From positions 1 to 64,000 of the forward strand of contig WNNJ02003379.1 in the NCBI GenBank assembly GCA_012934845.2: a stretch of DNA of 64,000 nt, written 5' to 3'. Made by a program: the position numbers and the translations under genes. Below, one piece after another: positions 11,023-22,738 of this stretch. The notes beneath the pieces were generated by a model. It did no database searches. It was given only the letters and a program-made list of their open reading frames with translations, and had not been told where the DNA came from. Each line of letters opens with the position of its first letter. The first letter of the stretch is position 1. Origin of the DNA: Pomphorhynchus laevis. Its lineage: Eukaryota; Acanthocephala; Palaeacanthocephala; Echinorhynchida; Pomphorhynchidae.

Positions 11023-11980
11023 AAATGTTCGAACATATAAACCGGTTTGTGTTTTATTCAGCTTAAAGTTACCTTTCAAATATATGAATTCATTTTTTAA
11101 ATAAAAAGTGTTTTAATTAATACGATGTCAATTCGTAAATTGACATCAGATATCGTAAACAGGAGTATCTGGAAGTCTTGAATACTATAAAACGATTTGG
11201 CAATATGATAATTCAAACACAAACAATACTAACAACATTTACTCGCAAATCGTGCATAAGCCTAATGAATAGCAACAGCTAATTAGGTTATCATCATAAA
11301 GTGTCTTAATCAAACTGGAGATTGTCAAACTAATACGAACTAGTTTGCATTTGACATCTACATCAGATTGACTTTTGTATAAAAAAATGTTAGCAACCTG
11401 TCGAAAAATGCAATATGATACCATGTCGTTTCCTAATTTCAAATAAATTTTGTTATTTCTAGAGCTGTAAATACTGATGAGTATCATATGCTTACCAAAA
11501 GTAACCACTATGTATCATTAGTAACATCAAGGCTCTTATTGTTTAGAACATGTATCAGACATGCGGATCGCGAAGTATTTTATATCCCGCGTACGATAAA
11601 ATCGATTATATAGTATTACCATTTAATGTAGTAATATAACGAATATGTGATATGCCTGTGATATTTTTTTCCCAATGCGGCTCGCGAGGTCGATTGAGTT
11701 TGGTAGGATTGGATTAGAACATTTGATTTATTTTTCATCATACTGGATCATCGTTATCCCAGAATCGCCACTAACATTTGGGTAAAAATTTAAAAGACGA
11801 GAAAACCGCAAGTGTCCGACCATTTGTCGAAATTTTAATTTGTTGCCAATTAAGCATGCGTTCTAATTATTCATATTAACGCATGCAATCGGTGTCTGCT
11901 ATTTATATTTCGCTAAAACCAAAAGTGAGTATATAATGCAACAACTGACTACAGCTGCACACAGCTTTAATTGTTTAAAC
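11023..11980. other. No gene seen
   Basis: AT-rich. A short frame at 11508-11239 on the - strand has no recognisable motif. Nothing else is supported. Confidence 0.5.
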
Positions 11981-12213
11981 TATTACGAGAAGGCGAGGAA
12001 ACAGGAATATTTATTTGATTACAAAAATCCGATATTTCGACGGCACTACGGCACGTCATCTTCAGGGTTGTAATTTCAACTGCCGTGGTTGTAGTCGGCC
12101 GTATTCGAGGCCGTAGTCAAAATCACGTTATAATTTCGACGGCCGTAGTTCCGTCGAAATATCGGATTTTTGTAATCAAATAAATATTCCTGTTTCCTCG
12201 CCTTCTCGTAATA
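11981..12213. repeat. Foldback with perfect 63-bp arms built from PLE-type tails
   Basis: The arms 11981-12043 and 12151-12213 are exact reverse complements (63/63), separated by 107 bases that are themselves rich in CGGCCGTAG-type inverted segments. The left arm, read on the - strand, continues a complete hammerhead-like core (12029-12065). The right arm carries only the second half (GTCGAAATATCGG). Confidence 0.9.
12013..12078 (-). ncRNA. Hammerhead ribozyme candidate, type I, PLE-tail style
   Basis: On the - strand CTGAAGA begins at 12065, followed by T, then stem II GACG/CGTC, GAAA and TATC down to 12030. Stem I can form as CC/GG next to the core, an internal loop, then ATTACA/TGTAAT. 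Stem III is the self-complementary ATAT, so cleavage would need a dimer, as proposed for PLE hammerheads. All invariant core bases are present apart from one extra base before stem II. Confidence 0.6.
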
Positions 12214-12657
12214 ATTCGGATTGGAAACGAATTTTCTCTGTTTAATAAACGTAGCATCGGGTTTTAAAAACATCGGTCAAACGATTTTGTGGCATGCATT
12301 TAATAGATTAGGTGAAAGAAACTCGACTTCATGGTGCGTATCAAAAACATAACTGACCGTAGTGTACTCTGAGTTGTCATGCACAAGCTGATGAAACTGC
12401 TCTACTCAACTAATGCAATCAAAAGCGCACCAGATATACTTCGAGTTCAATACAGATGACCTTCTCCAGAAGATTGACTCGGTCATGCTGTTAATGAAAC
12501 TCATTGCAGCGGTTTGATCGAGATCTAAATAATCTCCAGCAAGCGACAGCGGTCGCTTATCTTTCTGATTTATATGTTTATTTAATTTATCTAATTTATT
12601 TTAATGTATATTTAAAAAATATAACTTTAGCTTAAAATTTTGATATTAACGGTTCAT

Positions 12658-12678
12658 AGGGGCACTACGTAAGTGCCC
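12658..12678. repeat. Short perfect hairpin
   Basis: GGGGCACT and AGTGCCCC flank a 5-base loop. It lies downstream, on the - strand, of the PLE endonuclease fragment at 12.9-13.3 kb and may be part of that element's 3' UTR. Confidence 0.6.
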
Positions 12679-12889
12679 CCTCCATTTGGGATGGGAACAC
12701 TAGCAAACCGTTGATAACAACAGTTTGCTCATTGGGGGGGGCACAATTTTAGCGGACACTAACTCAAATGTTGTCAAAATTAAAATCCATTCACAGCAAG
12801 TGAAAGTTGGAAAATTTTCTTTCAATTTTCGACACTCAGTTAGTATCATTATAAAGAATTTAAAAAATATAACACGAAATATTAAACTG

Positions 12890-13290
12890 TAAATAAATTC
12901 TGTTTGTTTAAATGATGTTGAAATATTTTTATTGCGACTGCTTCTTTATTAATTCTTTTGTGCCAAAGCACATCATTCATAATTACCTCAGCCTTATCAA
13001 AATCAATTATATGTCCCGATATACAAGCTTGATATGCTAATGCTGATTTGTAGTTAATTTTGGTAACTGCTTTGCTGTCCTTATTAATTCTAGTAACTAA
13101 TCTTCTGCCAGCTTGACCAATATAAGCGCTACCGCAGACTTCACATGTAACTGTGTAAATTAGATGCTATTGAACCTATCTGATTTCGAACGATAAGATC
13201 TGCCCAAAATCATCCCCATTGACGGTGAACATATGTTGAACATCTTCCTTCAGCAGGTAGCTTAGAACTTTTTATTATAGATTTAACACG
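12890..13290 (-). pseudogene. PLE GIY-YIG endonuclease fragment
   Basis: On the - strand the nuclease start reads CEVCGSAYIGQAGRRL, then VTRINKDSKAV and ACISGHIIDFDKAEVI, and ends near NLFTV at about 12890. The YTV..CEVC..AYIG arrangement is the GIY-YIG core of Penelope-like elements. No RT is attached on the upstream side, so it is an orphan 3' fragment. It is too short and interrupted to appear as a long frame. Confidence 0.65.
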
Positions 13291-14189
13291 TTAAGAATAT
13301 TTGTTAAAGATATTTGCAGAAACAGGTAAAGCCATAACTTTAGGACAGCTGGACCCAATCTAGTTTTATTATCACCAGTGCTAATCTCTTAGAGCAATTC
13401 ATCTGTTTCCTTAGATCTTGTAGCGGATAACCCAGATCACAAAGACTAAATATGCGTTAAAATACAACACAAAGAAAATAATCACTAGAACAAAGACGTA
13501 CTGCTCGAATACAAAATCTCCTGTAAATGTTTAGTTTAACATGCGCGCTATGAGATTTGTCCCAATGAATATATTTATGTCTCAGTAGGCTTGAGAAATA
13601 CACGAGTAATGTTCAAATTATTAGAGCAAGCTCAAGAAAAGTAGGAATTATTGGTCTGGCCATGTAATAAAAAAATTCAATCCTTGGATGAATGACAAAG
13701 TCGTCATCAAGATAACAGAACCATCCCAATGGTTAAATATGATAGTTATGTAGAGCGGAATACACAGACTCAGTTATGGGTCCAGGAATTATACCTAACC
13801 TTGTAAAATCCTAGTTCCTCCAGATAATCTTTAATCCTCATTATACGATATATGATACATTCTATAGTATATTATTTATTAATCAGTTCATAAAAATTAA
13901 ATATAAAAAATTATTACCTTATAATAATTTGAATTATAGAAAATCTTCAGTTTAAAATATTTATTTTTAAAATTTATCTATAGCACAAAATAATTAGACT
14001 CAGTTAAGTGATCTAATTTCTTAAAAAATGTTTTACCGATAACTGAAGATACATTTTTATGTACTTGTCTATTAAAATTTTTAATTATTGAAATTTGTTT
14101 TATCAAATTTTAGTTAAATATATAGTTTATTTTGGATTTTGTCTTTAAGATGAGATAATTTTGTAAAAGTCGATTGAATATAATACGTA
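13291..14189. other. No gene seen; upstream region of the ARRDC gene
   Basis: AT-rich sequence with a dispersed-repeat fragment around 13800-13890. The ARRDC promoter and 5' UTR should lie near the right end, but I see no motif that identifies them. Confidence 0.5.
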
Positions 14190-14413
14190 ATGGGTATTAA
14201 TACCAGTAACAGCTACAGCGTCGTTCTAAAGCTTGACGATATGCGACAAAACAGAATATTTGTTGGTGGAGAGACAGTTTCAGGTGCTGCTATAATCACT
14301 GTTTCTTCGAAATGTACTATTCCTGCTAACGCAATGCAGTTGATACTTTCAAGTAAATTAACCTACTACGAGACCAAAATACCACAAAATGACACTAGGG
14401 CGTATGCACTTTA
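14190..14413 (+). CDS. Arrestin domain-containing protein, exon 1
   Basis: The first 74 codons of an alpha-arrestin begin at the ATG at 14190 (MGINTSNSYSVVLKLDDMRQ). The stretch RIFVGGETVSGAAIITV is the start of the arrestin N fold (hydrophobic strand, then GE-V-G-A). A donor TTA|gtaaat follows base 14413, leaving phase 2. Joined to an acceptor at 18538/18539 the frame continues exactly, giving 224 + 967 = 1191 bases, 396 residues plus stop. A second possible donor (gtatgc at 14402) has the same phase. Without splicing the frame stops at 14412-14414. Alpha-arrestins are cytosolic adaptors that link membrane proteins to ubiquitin ligases. Confidence 0.8.
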
Positions 14414-14610
14414 GTAAATTTATATCAAATAGTTAAATATCAAATCAGCTAACTGAGTCTACGTATTTAATATAATTATAAAATAAAAAAAACATAATAA
14501 TGCTAAATCAAAATTTAATAAATAAATAATAAATAATTGTTATAAGAATTTTTATAATTTAAATCAAGTTAAAATAAAAAATTGAAATTTTAAATAAAAC
14601 TCATTTTTAT

Positions 14611-14823
14611 AAATTGACTTATAAATAACAGACGTTGTATCAGAATAAGGATTAAAGGTCATTAGGAGGAACTGCTATACTATCAGGTTTCGGCACCTAA
14701 CTCCTCTACCCAACATAGCAGCGGGCCAAATACATGCTAATGATGTATTTCCTCCGATAAAACTATCTAGTATCTTATTCCAATACAAAGTATATTATTT
14801 ATTATCCATCCATAAAATTTCCG
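14611..14823 (-). repeat. AT-rich dispersed repeat (MITE-like), inverted orientation
   Basis: About 213 bases matching, in reverse complement, the units at 16755-16990 and 17090-17318. The ends are imperfect inverted repeats of roughly 40 bases (TTTTATGGATGGATAATAAA against the other end). The middle carries a GGCCCAAATACATG-like block and a GTTTCGGC block. Confidence 0.65.
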
Positions 14824-15179
14824 CTAATGATTTTAAATTTATTTTTAATATTATTGTGTTGATTTATATATTTTACTATTTTCTGTTTGATGTATTTTTA
14901 TAGTAACCTAGTTTAAAATATGTATCTATTAAATTATTTAAATGATTTTGAAGAAAACCAATATCATTACATATGTTGCAATTCTTAAAATTTCATTATT
15001 TAATGTATTATATTTTATATTATATGGTATGCATGAATGTTCATGCAAAAATATGTTTCTTGTAAATTTAAATGTTATCTTTACAATATGAATTAATAGT
15101 AGTTTTAATTAATGTTAATTTAATGCTCATATCAAGATATACACTTTATTTATCATTAATATTGGTTTTGTTAAGAATA

Positions 15180-15460
15180 AGGCTACCTGGATAAATTTGT
15201 TCGCTTATTGAATAAAAATTATTAGAGTAAATACACATATATCATCAATGTATCGAAACATATATTTCATATATTTATATAATTTAGATTTATTTTTTAA
15301 ACATTTATGAACAAATTCATATTCTATAAAGCTTAAAAATAAGTCAGCTATAATTGGGCTACTATTACCACCCATTGGAACATCATATATTTGTCTAAAT
15401 ATAGATGTCCCTACCTTTAAATAATTTTGTTTTATCAACAAAGTTATTTAAGAATTCTAT
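15180..15460 (-). pseudogene. PLE-like RT fragment (same family as 21.5-22.7 kb)
   Basis: On the - strand the fragment reads NYLKVGTSIFRQIYDVPMGG, then NSSPIIADLFLSFIEYEFVH and the catalytic MFRYIDDICVF. It continues into a segment like IYPSSLILTK and stops being recognisable at about 15160, the same point at which the 22.7 kb copy ends. Only the motif B-C part of RT survives. Confidence 0.75.
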
Positions 15461-15470
15461 TTATATAATA

Positions 15471-15503
15471 AAAGGTGTTATATATAAATTATATAACACC
15501 TTT
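15471..15503. repeat. Perfect 14-bp hairpin
   Basis: AAAGGTGTTATATA and its exact complement flank a 5-base loop, immediately upstream of the PLE RT fragment on its strand. Confidence 0.7.
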
Positions 15504-15829
15504 CGTTATATAATTTATATCAAAAGCTTAAATCTTTATACTATGATAATTTATTATACCGGAGAAATTTAAATACGTGAGGACAATAATAATAAGATGA
15601 CTGTGTATTTTAGGGCTTCTACTCGGAGTTTTAGCAGCCTGTCTCACGTAGCGATTGGATTGATAAATGTTGACATTAGAAATCGGGCATCAGGGAAGCA
15701 CGTGTTTGAGCACAAGAGTGTAAATACATTAAGATCTTCTGTTATGTATATGAACACTAATTGCGCAGTATTTATCGGTTAATCATATATGGAAACTCGC
15801 CAAGTAAACGGCATCATTGTTGCTTGAGG

Positions 15830-16680
15830 CTTCTCTAGCTAGTTTGAATAAATGAAGTTAGATCAAATTGTGGATTTAAACAAGCCACCTTCACCCGATG
15901 ATCACCTGTATTCTTTTTAAATTCAGGAGCGTGAATCAGACGGAGAAGCTTACTGATGAAATATGAACATTGTTGCAACCTAGGGTCGAAACAGTATATG
16001 AGAAGCATTTCATGTAGATGACGGTTATCGATTTTACAAATTTTCATCGGTATTTATTGATTTGATGACAATAATCTGTCCAAAATATCACTAAAATAGG
16101 GAGAATTCATAATACATTATAGACATGAACAACGACAGAAAATATCTAAGGAAGCCTAAATTCAAGGCTATATCAGTGAAAGTATCAATCTTTGATGATT
16201 TGCGATCTAAATTAAGAGAGATTGACCACCTAGAAGTAAGTAGGATGTTTTGATAATTACAGCTTGTGTGAAATTCTAGGTGCTCGTTTCCCAGACTTAA
16301 TATATTAAAGCGACAAAGATGACCACCTCGAAGGAAGTTTACAAATTTATATTTGTCAATGTTAACTCTAAGTTTGTTACTTAAACAATACATACACAAT
16401 CCATCAAATTAACGATGAGAAGAAATCAAATAATTGTATAACATCACAAGATCGTCATCGCTAAGAACAGATTTAACCCCTGTAGAATATCAACCAATTT
16501 TGTCAAGCAGATCCAATTTTTCCAAGCAAACCCTGAAAAACTCCTCGGTTAACGTAAAATGAGGTAAATTTGATATCACTGTCGTAAATACTGAAGTATT
16601 TCGTGGTTGAAGAATTAAGTGAGGTAGATTCAATAGTCGATCATTTATCTTATTTTCTAAGATTGTCAACTAGGATACCA
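15830..16680 (-). pseudogene. LINE RT C-terminal fragment (family D-like)
   Basis: The - strand shows RGVFQG, then GVKSVLSDDDLVMLY, a decayed version of the RT YADD box. At 16399-16091 come LSNKLRVNIDKYKFVNFLRG and LSLGNEHLEFHTSCNYQNIL, the thumb region of an APE-type LINE; the FRRGG-like motif resembles MKFRKGGRL in the 36.7-38.6 kb LINE. The frame at 16047-15835 may be its C-terminus. Several breaks; not functional. Confidence 0.6.
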
Positions 16681-16754
16681 CGATTAATTGAATTAAAAGC
16701 AATTAAATAATTAACATAATATCAACAAAATATTATTAAAAAAATTAAACTCTT

Positions 16755-17640
16755 AAGAGGAAATTTTAATGGAAGGATAATAAATAATATACTTTGTATT
16801 AGTATAAGATACACTAGATAATCAAATTTCATAAGCGGAAATACTGCATAAACATGTATTTGGCCCCTCTGGTATGTTGTATCAAGGAATAGAAGTTGAA
16901 ACCTGATAGCATAGCAGGTCCTCCTTATGACCGCTAATCCTTATTCTTATACATCGTCTGTTATTTATTAGTCAATTCATAATAATTGACTTTTATTTTA
17001 TATTCAATTTTAAATTCTAACTAGATACAACTTAAATAGAATCCTATATAATAATTATTTATTATTTAAAGTAAATTTAAACTCTTAAGCGGAATATTTT
17101 TATGGACGAATAATAAATAATACACTTTGTATTAGAATAAGATACTATATAAAACATTTTATCCGAGGAAATACGGCATGAGCATGTATTTGGGCCCTCT
17201 GATATGTTGTATCAAGGAATGGGGCCGAAACCTAATAACATAGCAGTTCCTCCTGATGACCACTAATCATTATTCTGATACATCATCTGTTATTTATTAG
17301 TCGATTCATAAAAATGACTTTGATTTTATATTCAATTTTTTATTGAAGTAACTAATTAAGGGCCGAAACCTGATAACATATCAGTTCCTCCTGATGACCT
17401 ATAATTCTTATTCTGATACAACGTCTGTTATTTATTAGTCAATTCATAAAAGTTGACTTTTATTTTAAATTTCAATTTTTTATTGAAGTAACAAATTAAG
17501 GGCCGAAATCTGATAACATAGCAATTCCTCCTGATGACCTCTAATTCTTATTCTGATACAACGTCTGTTATTTATTAGTCAATTCATAAAAGTTGACTTT
17601 TATTATAAATTAATGAAATATTCCAAATATTTATCAGGGT
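16755..17640 (+). repeat. Array of AT-rich dispersed repeats
   Basis: Two full units (about 16755-16990 and 17090-17318) and two right-end half units (about 17361-17452 and 17501-17602) lie in direct orientation. Each right end reads CCTGATGACC, then TTATTCTGATACA and GTTATTTATTAGTCAATTC. Between units TTAAACTCTTAAG recurs, so the true unit may be longer than 230 bases. Confidence 0.7.
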
Positions 17641-18538
17641 TAATATGTATCAGGGTTATGAAAATCTAGGATTATGTATCAGGTAAAAACTAAGAATAGC
17701 GAAATTTTAATTTTGATAATGCGCGTCATAGATTACCATACGCCTTAATCTTCGTATTATGTTTATATATGATTATTAATATAATTTGTGAACAATTTGG
17801 TTCTGAAAATAGCAAAAATTATACAGAAAACTTTTCGATCTTCGTACTATTAAATGATATTGGAGGTATAGCTCGGTTATAGATCATTAGATCACATGTC
17901 AATATATTCCCAGTTTACATAGGCTTCATTTTCTTAAAAATTGGGAGATATATCAAGTTAGTAATCCTATGTCGCGTTTTCTTTTAGAATTATATAAAAA
18001 TAAGCATACATCAACATATATTTAATATATTAAGTATTAATTTATATTATATATTAAATATATGTTATATATTATAAATATATAAGATATTAATATAAAA
18101 ATATTTTCAAAAATAAGTGAGAAAAATTATGAGTGCCTAAATATTTCACTTTGAATTGTTAAATTATCGAAATATTATTAAATATTTGCTTTGCTTTGTG
18201 TAAAAGAGTTATTTGATCGCTTAAGTAAATTTATCGAAAAATTTGCTAAACGAATACGGAAGAATTTCGTTCTTTGGATAAGAATTTCGTGATTTAGCAT
18301 TACTTTGAAAGATCATGTTTTTAATTAGAGGTTGAGCAGGATTTTATGACATGTGATGTAATCAATTATTAAGTTTTTCATATGCAAGAGTAATTAGGAA
18401 TTTCAGTTTATTAAAATGAAATAAGGTTATAAATATAATAAATTAATTTATTAAAATTAAATGCTATAATTATAATAATATTCTTAGAAAATATTGCAAA
18501 ATTCATTAAAGTGCATTACCTCCAGATAATTTAATAAG

Positions 18539-19505
18539 CAAGCAAATATTCCAGAAATATTATCCACTAGTAAACTCATCCAATCAGGACGAAAATGTGA
18601 GGATAGAGCAAGGTATTAACAAGTTTCCATTCGAAATTGTTATACCGGATAATCTTCCATCTCAGATATATTGTAGTAAAAGTATATCATTGATCTCACA
18701 CTCTTTAATCATCACAATCCGTAAAAAGGAGACAAATGAGGAGAAACCTGCCATAAAATCTGCTGACGAATTGCCTTTTCCCTCAATAACTAATTCGATT
18801 AACTTGAATATCGTTCCTCATGTAAATATTATTAGTAATCCTACATTACTTCAACCACACACCGTCAAATTCGAAAACAATTCTATTTGCGTCGAAATGC
18901 AATTTCAACATACCGCCTATGTACCCGGTCAAACAATCGATTTTCAGTTGAAGATCTTAAATAAAAAAATGTATTACGTGAAATCCTGTAAAGTGTCTTT
19001 AATCCAGGAGTTTGTATATCATAAGGTAAGCGGTCAACGGACAATGCTTCAATTTTCTCCTATTGAAGCAGAAACTGGAGCACGGAAGGAGTTAAACATA
19101 TGTGAACATTGTCAATTACAATTACCTTTACTACCATTCCAGCCAAGCCATTCGTTCACAACTACCATCAACAATATAGAATACTCAATGTCAATCAGTT
19201 ACAGAATCATGTTATTGCTGAAATTCAAGGGGTTTTTCATGTCTACAGTCAGACTCGACAAGCATATTGTTATTGGTAACAGGCCAGGTGTGCACGAAAT
19301 GGCACGAGATTGGGTTCATCGCATGCGAAATTCAGTCGACACTACCGAAATCAATAGTACACAAGGACAGCAATCTAGTTCTCTATCGAATCTGTATCCA
19401 ACAATTGATCATTCCACGAATGCGCCACCCAGTTATAACTCGATATTCGAAGAGCACAACGCGTCTGCTCCTCCGCCAGAAACGGAAAAACGACCTCTGT
19501 CGTAG
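18539..19505 (+). CDS. Arrestin domain-containing protein, exon 2 (ARRDC/alpha-arrestin)
   Basis: The exon carries the rest of the arrestin N domain (NKFPFEIVIPDNLPSQIY, then the conserved turn into SLIITIRK) and the arrestin C domain (IVPHVNII ... VEMQFQHTAYVPGQTIDFQ ... CKVSLIQEFVYH). Its tail contains APPSYNSIFEE. PPxY motifs recruit WW domains of Nedd4-family ubiquitin ligases, which alpha-arrestins deliver to membrane cargo. The open frame extends upstream of the GTG at 18597. The acceptor TTTAATAAG|C at 18538/18539 restores phase with exon 1, although its pyrimidine tract is weak; another acceptor (TTCCAG, 18554) would be out of phase. A small extra exon in the intron cannot be excluded. 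The predicted length, 396 residues, is normal for the family. No disabling change is seen. Confidence 0.85.
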
Positions 19506-19563
19506 GTATAACTCAAAAATGAGAATTACATTCTAATGTTTATTTTATTTTAAATTTAGTTGC

Positions 19564-19569
19564 AATAAA
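19564..19569 (+). terminator. Poly(A) signal of the ARRDC gene
   Basis: AATAAA lies 59 bases after the ARRDC stop codon; a second run, AAAATAAAAA, follows at about 19584. Confidence 0.6.
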
Positions 19570-19934
19570 TGCTTGTGTTTGAAAATAAAAATGACAAAGA
19601 AATTAGTGTAGGCGTATTTTATATAATAGAATCATTCATTACTGATAAGTCATGGTTAACTGGTTAACTTATGAATTTGTCACTAGTTAATTAGCGATGA
19701 TTTACAATCGTTATTCAAGTAAGTAGTAAATTCTGAATGACAGGATATGGTTAGATTTATCCACTCCAGAGGTGACCAACACTTTTCGATGAAGCGCCAA
19801 TTTCTCTTTCAGAGAATATCAAATGCGCCAATTTTAACAAAAATTAAGAAAATAGAAAAATACCTCATACAGAGTTTAAATATCTACAACCGATATTTAA
19901 ATGGATATGTAATAATAAATTTATGAATGTTATT

Positions 19935-21490
19935 TTTGATTTGACTTCTCCAGTTTTTTAATGTCGGGATGTAAATCCGTCGCGGATAGCAGTAAACAAT
20001 TCTCCAGGTTTATATCCGTGAGTCTTCATCTTATTTTACTTTAAATTAAGTTTAGATTTGAAAACAGTTGTTCAAACAGTCACAGATTTCAATTCTTCAG
20101 ATTTAAATCCGTGAGTCCTGACCGTATTTTACTTTTAATAAGATTTGAAAACACTTGTTCACAACTGTTTAAGTAGATCCGAATCTACATATGTAGATTT
20201 GAGTAAATTTACTCAAATTTACTGAAAACTCCTCTTGAGGTAATGACTGCCAAAATTTAATTGTTTTAGTATCATTTCGGAGTAACTGAAAATCTTCCAA
20301 TTCATTGTTTTCAACAATGAATTGGTTTTTAATCCAACCAGTTTCATTTGTAAACTAACAGGCATGTTCATTATTTGTTCATCATTCAGTAAAAACGGAT
20401 TAGTTAATGCAATCACATTATGACAAAATCTTTGACAAAGTCTTGGAAGCGATTTTCAAAGGAATCATGCATCAACTTTAGTTTTTCTGAATATCCTGTC
20501 TTTTTTGTTCTTAGAAATTTTACTCTGCTCTTTCAAGTGTGGAAAGAGGCTAAAATCTTGATTTTTTAGCTGAGCTATAAAAAGCTTTAATTCAATTTTA
20601 AATGCTAGAATTAACTAGACTAGGAAATTGCATGTTTTATCCTGTAGTCTCAAATTCAATTCGTTGAGATGACTGGAGATATCAACCAAAAATGAGAAAT
20701 CAAACAGCCAATTGTCATTTATCAATAAATCTCTTTCACTCGGCAGCTCATTGTTATTTTTAAGAAAGTCATAAATTGCATTTTCAAGCTTCCAGAACCT
20801 ACTTAGACAACGCCCTCTAGAAAGCCACTGTACTTCACACACAAAAAAAGAGAAAAGGTCGCGATATTCAAGTTCTGATAAATTGCAGTAATCTTTGAAT
20901 TCTTGTTGTTCCAATCCTATCGTTTTGATTTTATTAACACATTTAATGACGTGTGACATAACATGCTGCATATTTAAGGTTTTTCCACATAAGGATTCTT
21001 CTTGATGTATGATGCAGTGATATCTTAGTAGGGAATTGTTCATTTTTTCCAACAAAGTTACAGCTCCAAACTCCTTACCCACCATAGAAGGTGCACCATC
21101 AGTACACACGCTAACCAATTTTCTTAAATCAATATCCATATTTTATAGACATGACTTGTTAAATATATCTAATCATCTTGTTTTCCCGTGCATCGATTTT
21201 AAGCTTAGAAGCTCCTCAAATACATTGAAATCAAAACATTTTATAAAAATACTTAATTGTGCCATACCACAAATGTCTGTTGATTCATCCAAAGCCAAAG
21301 AGAAAAAACTACATGATTCGATTAGATTCTTCAACTGGTGAGATACATCTTGTGACATTTCCTCAATTCACCTTTTAATTGTTTGTTTTAAAAGAGTAAA
21401 CTCTTCAGCCTTCTTTTCAATATTCTTATTGTCAAGGTATTTTGCAAAAATTTTCAGACGGCTTTACGATTTCATCTGCATCTGAAAAAG
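19935..21490 (-). pseudogene. hAT transposase, catalytic part
   Basis: The - strand reads KKAEEFTLLKQTIKR, then a stop, IEEMSQDVSHQLKNLIESC, FFSLALDESTD (first catalytic Asp region), CTDGAPSMVGKEFGAVTLL (second Asp), HCIIHQE, and VQWLSRGRCLSRFW. Near the end comes a dimerisation-type segment, LENCLLLSATDLHPDIKKL, at about 20010-19935. These are hallmarks of the hAT proteins from which ZBED5 and GTF2IRD2 were domesticated. At least three stops or frame changes break it. Confidence 0.85.
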
Positions 21491-21509
21491 TAATAATAAA
21501 AGTTATAAT

Positions 21510-22730
21510 AAAGTAATAACTTTTTGTCTTCACATGCAAAAAGCTTTATTATGATATACTAGTGAAAGAGATTAATTCTAATGATTTAAATGTAAATCTA
21601 ACATATGAACGCAGTGAGTTGAGTTTAGAAACAATTATTACAAGTCACTGTTCTATAATGGATAAGAAGGTATAAAGTTTGCACCCCCGATTTTTGAATT
21701 CGTTCATTAAGTTTTTTCGTAGTATTCGTCTAATTCGAATAACATGCTCGTCTAATTCGTTGGGTTTCGTTATAGATTTTTTCTCTTTAGAGGATAACTA
21801 TATAATAACAACTATTGATAAAACTAGTAATAACTTTGTCTTCATATGCAAAAAGCTTTATTATGATATACTAATGAAAGAGGTTAATTCTAATGATTTA
21901 AATGTAAATCCAACATATGAACGTAGTAATTTTAATTTAGAAACAATAATTACAAGTCACTGTTCTATAATGGATAAAAAGGGTATAAAGGTTGAATTAG
22001 ATAATAAAACTATACCTATATTATATTGGAATCCAAAATTACATAAAAATCCAATAAAACCTAGGTTCATATGTAGTGCGTTTAAATGTACATTAAAACC
22101 ACTTTCTGTCTATATGAATAAAATACTTAAAGTAATTAAAGCACACTTCAAAAAATATTGCAGGGTAATCGAAATTAATACTGGTATAAAACACTATTTC
22201 AGTATTAATTCTACAAAAGAATTTTTAGAACAGACAAAAGGAATAAATTTTCAAAATATAAATACATACTATTTTAATACGCTTTATACAAATCTAGATT
22301 TAGTAGATATTAAAGAAGCGTTAGTAAAATTAATTAATCTTATATTCGGAAAAAGATATACATATATATGTTATAATAACTATAACGCTTATCTAACAAA
22401 AATTAAACCATCAAATATAAATATATGGATAAAATTGAATTAATAGAATCCTTAAATATTTTGATAAATCAAAATTATTTAAAAGTAGGGACATCTATAT
22501 TTAGACAAGTAAAAGGTGTTCCAATGGGTGGTAATAGTAGCCCAATTATAGCTGACTTGTTTTCAAACTTTATAGAATATGAATTTGTTCATAACTGTGA
22601 ACAAAAACTAAATCCAAACAATATAAATATATGAAATATGTTTCGATATATATAACAGTTTTTATTCAATAAGCTAACAAATTTATCCAGGTAGCCTCAT
22701 TCTTAATAAAACCAATATTAAGTATATAGT
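21510..22730 (+). pseudogene. PLE-like reverse transcriptase nested in the hAT
   Basis: The + strand shows IITTIDKTSNNFVFICKKLY, YWNPKLHKNPIKPRFI, YYFNTLYTNLDLVDIKEAL and, in another frame from 22425, NYLKVGTSIFRQVKGVPMGG, then NSSPIIADLFSNFIEYEFVH. Order and motifs are those of Penelope-like RTs. A segment of about 165 bases is present twice (about 21515-21675 and 21826-21990), like the partial tandem copies typical of PLE insertions. No GIY-YIG part follows. Several breaks. Confidence 0.75.
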
Positions 22731-22738
22731 ACAAAATC

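Larger units (their letters stand above)
14414..18538 (+). other. ARRDC intron, 4.1 kb, filled with repeats
   Basis: From left to right: the 3' part of the repeat copied in inverted form at 24.2-24.5 kb; a dispersed repeat (14611-14823); a PLE RT fragment (15180-15460); a LINE RT fragment (15830-16680); and an array of dispersed repeats (16755-17640). The last 900 bases are AT-rich with no recognised feature. Confidence 0.7.

Noticed and set aside
12076-12273. 65-residue frame on the - strand (MFLKPDATFIKQRK)
   Set aside because: It overlaps the foldback and has no motif; an antisense artefact of repeat sequence.
20219-21490. A domesticated ZBED5-like host gene
   Set aside because: Several stops, intact hAT ends and a target duplication around it show an ordinary dead transposon.
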